DNA of 7,608 nucleotides from the NCBI GenBank assembly GCA_013151585.1, contig JAADHY010000018.1, positions 1 through 7,608 on the forward strand, given 5' to 3'. This document shows positions 5,147 to 7,608 of this stretch, in pieces. Each line of letters begins with the position of its first letter. Within the stretch, counting starts at the first letter, position 1. A program made the translations under genes and the position numbers. Below the pieces are notes generated by a model. It saw only the letters and a program-made list of their open reading frames with translations. It did not search any database and was not told the origin of the DNA. The stretch comes from Planctomycetota bacterium. GTDB taxonomy: Bacteria; Planctomycetota; Planctomycetia; Planctomycetales; Planctomycetaceae.

Positions 5147-7258
5147 TCAGGGCGCACGATCCGTTTCGATTTGGATGCGATTGGTCCCATAAAGCCGCTG
5201 CAGGTCCGGAAGATCGTAGACAGCCAGCGCGCCGTGCACAACATTGATCAACTGGTTCTCGGTTTCGCGGGCTTGAACCACCTCACGCCAACTGCGGATC
5301 GTGCGACGCAAGAGCAATGAGGCGAATAGGTCCGGCTCCAGGGCCGCGGCATGCAGCGCCGGGATCGCCGTCTCGCCGACGCCAATCAAATGCACCGGCC
5401 GGCGCCCGGTGCGCGGACCGATGCCAGTTTGATGAGAGGCCGGTCCGAGTGTGTTAGGTTGATACTTCGACAAGAACCGAGCAGCCGTCAGGATGTCCTC
5501 GACTCGCAAGCCGACGAAGGACTGGCCCAGCAGGTAGGCCAGCATGAACTCGTGGTAGCACGGTCCGAACAGGCCAGCGGTCCAGCGGATGCGTGGGTTA
5601 TCGCTGCGGCGCAGTTCGCCGCAGCCACGCACATCGATGGCCAGTACGATGAACCCATTGCGCACGAGCCGTTCGATCGGTCCGTCCCGCGCCGCATCCG
5701 CCTGTTTGCCTTCCCCATGAACGTAAAGGTACGTGTCGGCTTTCGGCTTCGGCGGCACGAAAGCCAGCGCCGGCAGCGGGACGCCGCCCGGCGGCGTCAG
5801 CGTCAGTTTATCAATCGAGTAGCCATTGCGTTCGATGCGGCCGACTCGTTCAACGATCGGCGCGGGCAGCTTCGCCAGCGGACGAGCTGCGATCAGCTCG
5901 CGTATTCGCTGGCGGGCCTGGTCGGAGGTGGCAGTCTGCCAGAACCGCCTTCGCTGTTCGGCCAAACGGCGCTCCAGTTCCGCATTCAGGTCGAACACCG
6001 ACCGTTCCCCTGGCAATAGCATCACCTGCCCTTCCGGCGTGCACTGCACCTGCTCATCGCTGAAAGTCTTCAACTTCCCCTCAAACACCGGTTCGTCTTT
6101 GCCGATCAGCCAACGTCGCATCCAGCGAACCGAGGCTTCGCGCAACTGGACGGTGAACCCGTGCGGTGCGTCCGCTTCGACCAAGGCCACTCGCTCCGGA
6201 TAGCCGAACCGCGCGTAAAATCGTTTTGCGTCACGAAACACTTCCCATGTGCCGCGAATGTCAAACGTGCGGTCGCGGGTGCCGGCGAGGATAATCGTCG
6301 GCTTTGGCGCTCGCATCAGCACGTACTCGGCCTCGTCCATTCCGAAAGCGATCTGGCCGAAGATATTTTGCTCGCCGTCTTGCGGACCGGCCGCATCGAG
6401 CAGTCGCTGAAATGTGGTCAGATAACACGCCGGAGCGGCACAGGCAACCCGCTTGTCCAGCGCCATGATATAGCTGGTGAGCGTGCCGCCGCCCGAGTTG
6501 CCTGTGCAGCCGATTCGCGTCGGGTCGATGTCCGGCCGGCTGACCAAGTAGTCGATGCCGCGCATGCCGTCCCAAATGCGGTAGCGAGCGGCGTTGGCGC
6601 CGACCAGGATCGCCCCCACGTCGGTCAGTGTGTGCTCGGTCGTGCAGAGGTATTTGGCCAGCGGATGTGGCGGCTTCAGGCTCAAACGAGGAAAACCGAA
6701 GAAGTGCTTTTGCGGATGATGGGCCAGCACCTGGTAGCGTTCGCCCTGTCCGATCGGATCGTAGCACAGGGCGGCCATGCCGTTCCGGGCCAAAAGCATT
6801 CCGATTCTTTGATATCCTTCGGCCGCCTTGCCGTTGTGGCTGTGCCCGCACGGAATCAGCACACCGGGATACGGGGGCTTCGTCCGCGGGAGGTACAGCA
6901 GAGCGGTCACATGGTGCCGTGGCTGGCTGGCATAGATGATCTTTTCGACGCGGAACCCGTCGCCTTCGAGCCGGCCAACGACGCGGGCCTCCAGCGGCGT
7001 CCGCTCGGGAAACCCGCCGATCTGCTGCCGGAAGAACTCGCGCATGCGCTGCTGGTAGCCGATGCAGTCGTCGCGAGTTTTGAGACGCTCGTAGGCCGCC
7101 CGCCGCCGCTCGATCGCTGCCCAGCACTGCCGCTTCAGGTCCGCTTCCACCAACCGATCCGGCGGCACGTGCCCGACCGGCTGGTTCAACACCCGGGAAT
7201 CACCGCTGCTTGCCGTCCCCGCGACCGCAAGCAGCAACGTCAGGTTAAGAACTTGCAT
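5147..7258 (-). CDS. Secreted tandem-domain alpha/beta hydrolase (acetyl xylan esterase-like)
   Basis: This 703-residue protein probably cleaves ester bonds outside the cytoplasm. Residues 1 to about 19 (MQVLNLTLLLAVAGTASSG) look like a signal peptide, though without a basic n-region. Domain 1 (about 105-390) is a complete alpha/beta hydrolase: a PGVLIPCGHSHNGK strand and oxyanion region (131-144), YDPIGQGER (166-174), nucleophile Ser255 in GNSGGG, an acid in GTRDRTFD (Asp329 or Asp333) and His366 in DAPHGF. This pattern matches acetyl xylan esterase or dienelactone-hydrolase relatives common in planctomycetes. Domain 2 (about 470-690) repeats the fold (YLYVHGEGKQ, LAIDVRGCGE), but the nucleophile elbow reads GVGET, with Gly628 where Ser is expected, and no clear catalytic Asp or His follows before the C-terminus. 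It is probably inactive. The ATG at 7258 is the first start after an in-frame TAG, with AGAGG directly before it and GGAGAG further upstream. The substrate is unknown. Confidence 0.88.
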   Translation of the reverse strand: MQVLNLTLLLAVAGTASSGDSRVLNQPVGHVPPDRLVEADLKRQCWAAIERRRAAYERLKTRDDCIGYQQRMREFFRQQIGGFPERTPLEARVVGRLEGDGFRVEKIIYASQPRHHVTALLYLPRTKPPYPGVLIPCGHSHNGKAAEGYQRIGMLLARNGMAALCYDPIGQGERYQVLAHHPQKHFFGFPRLSLKPPHPLAKYLCTTEHTLTDVGAILVGANAARYRIWDGMRGIDYLVSRPDIDPTRIGCTGNSGGGTLTSYIMALDKRVACAAPACYLTTFQRLLDAAGPQDGEQNIFGQIAFGMDEAEYVLMRAPKPTIILAGTRDRTFDIRGTWEVFRDAKRFYARFGYPERVALVEADAPHGFTVQLREASVRWMRRWLIGKDEPVFEGKLKTFSDEQVQCTPEGQVMLLPGERSVFDLNAELERRLAEQRRRFWQTATSDQARQRIRELIAARPLAKLPAPIVERVGRIERNGYSIDKLTLTPPGGVPLPALAFVPPKPKADTYLYVHGEGKQADAARDGPIERLVRNGFIVLAIDVRGCGELRRSDNPRIRWTAGLFGPCYHEFMLAYLLGQSFVGLRVEDILTAARFLSKYQPNTLGPASHQTGIGPRTGRRPVHLIGVGETAIPALHAAALEPDLFASLLLRRTIRSWREVVQARETENQLINVVHGALAVYDLPDLQRLYGTNRIQIETDRAP

Positions 7259-7325
7259 CCTCTACTCTCTCCGCCGGACACAACGGACTCAAATGGTGAA
7301 TCTCCGCAGGCTCATAATGCGACCA

Positions 7326-7348
7326 GTGGAACACGCCCCAGGTTCCAC
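7326..7348. promoter_or_regulatory. Inverted repeat upstream of the hydrolase gene, possible operator
   Basis: GTGGAAC (7326-7332) and GTTCCAC (7342-7348) form a perfect 7-bp inverted repeat around a 9-base GC-rich centre, about 70-90 bases upstream of the hydrolase start codon. Spacing and symmetry suit a dimeric regulator or a leader hairpin. No convincing -35/-10 pair was found next to it. The repeat is seen; any function is inferred. Confidence 0.25.
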
Positions 7349-7433
7349 CGTACGACAGTTCGGCAAAGCCGTGCAATCCGGAAACCGTCAAAGCAGTAAG
7401 GAATCGTCAGACAACAGGTTGTGCGGCTCGAGA

Positions 7434-7490
7434 TGTAGGACGGGCTTTCCTCCTGTCCAGAAAGCGACAGTCAGGAATGTCCATCCTACA
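7434..7490. repeat. Palindromic intergenic repeat (REP/MITE-like)
   Basis: The outer arms TGTAGGACGGGCTTTCC (7434-7450) and GGAATGTCCATCCTACA (7474-7490) are complementary at 14 of 17 positions, plus one G-T wobble. Inside them CTGTC (7453-7457) pairs perfectly with GACAG (7466-7470). The unit can fold into one long two-part hairpin. TGTAGGAC-type palindromes are, to my knowledge, dispersed intergenic elements in planctomycete genomes. Only one copy is in this window, so dispersal cannot be shown here. It lies between the hydrolase gene and the insertion sequence and could also end the transcript entering from the transposase. Confidence 0.6.
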
Positions 7491-7521
7491 AAATGGCTCG
7501 TTATTCTCTGACGCCCCCTTA

Positions 7522-7608
7522 GAGCCTATCCGAAAACCCCGGCGCGGCTGAGGGTGAAGTAGGCGCACGCAAGGTGTAACCCGGCAATATGGTTCTCCAC
7601 CTTCTTCT
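7522..7608 (-). mobile_element. End of an IS5-family insertion sequence (truncated at right window edge)
   Basis: A terminal-repeat-like sequence, GAGCCTATCCGAAAACC, begins at 7522 and overlaps the stop codon of a transposase fragment reading towards the window interior. This arrangement is usual at the 3' end of IS5-family elements. TTA (7519-7521) directly outside would suit the short TA-containing target duplication made by several IS5 subgroups. The other end lies beyond the window, so neither the duplication nor the completeness of the element can be confirmed. Confidence 0.75.
7526..7608 (-). CDS. IS5-family transposase, last 26 residues (partial)
   Basis: Reading the minus strand from the right edge to the TAG at 7526-7528 gives a C-terminus of KKVENHIAGLHLACAY followed by FTLSRAGVFG. 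The ENxxxxLHLACAxxxLR pattern is typical of the end of IS5-family DDE transposases of the IS427/IS1031 type, just after the final catalytic helix. The catalytic residues lie outside the window. The fragment shows no frameshift or internal stop, so the copy may be intact. It is too short for ordinary ORF calling. Confidence 0.75.
   Translation of the reverse strand, partial: KKVENHIAGLHLACAYFTLSRAGVFG

Noticed and set aside
6161..7399. A 412-codon open frame on the plus strand opposite the hydrolase gene
   Set aside because: It is antisense to a gene with clear signal peptide, fold and catalytic motifs. Its translation is Arg/His/Gln-rich with no recognisable domain, as expected of a shadow frame in GC-rich DNA.

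Overview
This 7.6 kb window most likely comes from a chromosome of a member of the Planctomycetota (Pirellulales-like). That is inferred from four things: a short Arg-rich protein with the C-terminal YTADEIEFM...FPTWSEVLEVIRSLGYRK block, which I associate with planctomycetes; a secreted protein with two tandem alpha/beta-hydrolase domains; a TGTAGGACGGGC-type intergenic palindrome; and moderately GC-rich, loosely packed genes with weak Shine-Dalgarno sequences. No rRNA, tRNA or CRISPR array is visible, and taxonomy cannot be fixed from the window alone.

Layout. Positions 1-1383 (+) hold the 3' part of a large uncharacterised protein that runs off the left edge. A 219-base spacer follows, with a possible promoter and two mutually exclusive hairpins. 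It leads into a 111-aa Arg-rich protein of unknown function (1603-1938, +). The convergent intergenic region 1939-2172 holds a degenerate, collinear partial copy of the 3' end of that small gene and a perfect 9-bp hairpin. Three genes then lie on the minus strand, in transcription order: a secreted tandem-domain alpha/beta hydrolase related to acetyl xylan esterases (7258-5147), a CtaB/CyoE-type heme O synthase (4692-3655) and a PaaK-type aryl-CoA ligase (3465-2173). The right edge (7522-7608) is the end of an IS5-family insertion sequence, with the last 26 codons of its transposase. A 57-bp palindromic repeat lies just inside it.

How the genes fit together. The three minus-strand genes point the same way, but gaps of 454 and 189 bases separate them and their functions (extracellular ester hydrolysis, heme O biosynthesis, CoA activation of an aromatic acid) do not form an obvious pathway. 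I read them as neighbours rather than one operon. No cytochrome oxidase subunits accompany ctaB and no paa catabolic genes accompany the ligase.

I see no defence system, biosynthetic cluster or other clearly new multi-gene system. The observations most worth a second look are the decayed duplicate behind the small Arg-rich gene, the alternative hairpins in front of it, and the loss of the serine nucleophile in the second hydrolase domain.
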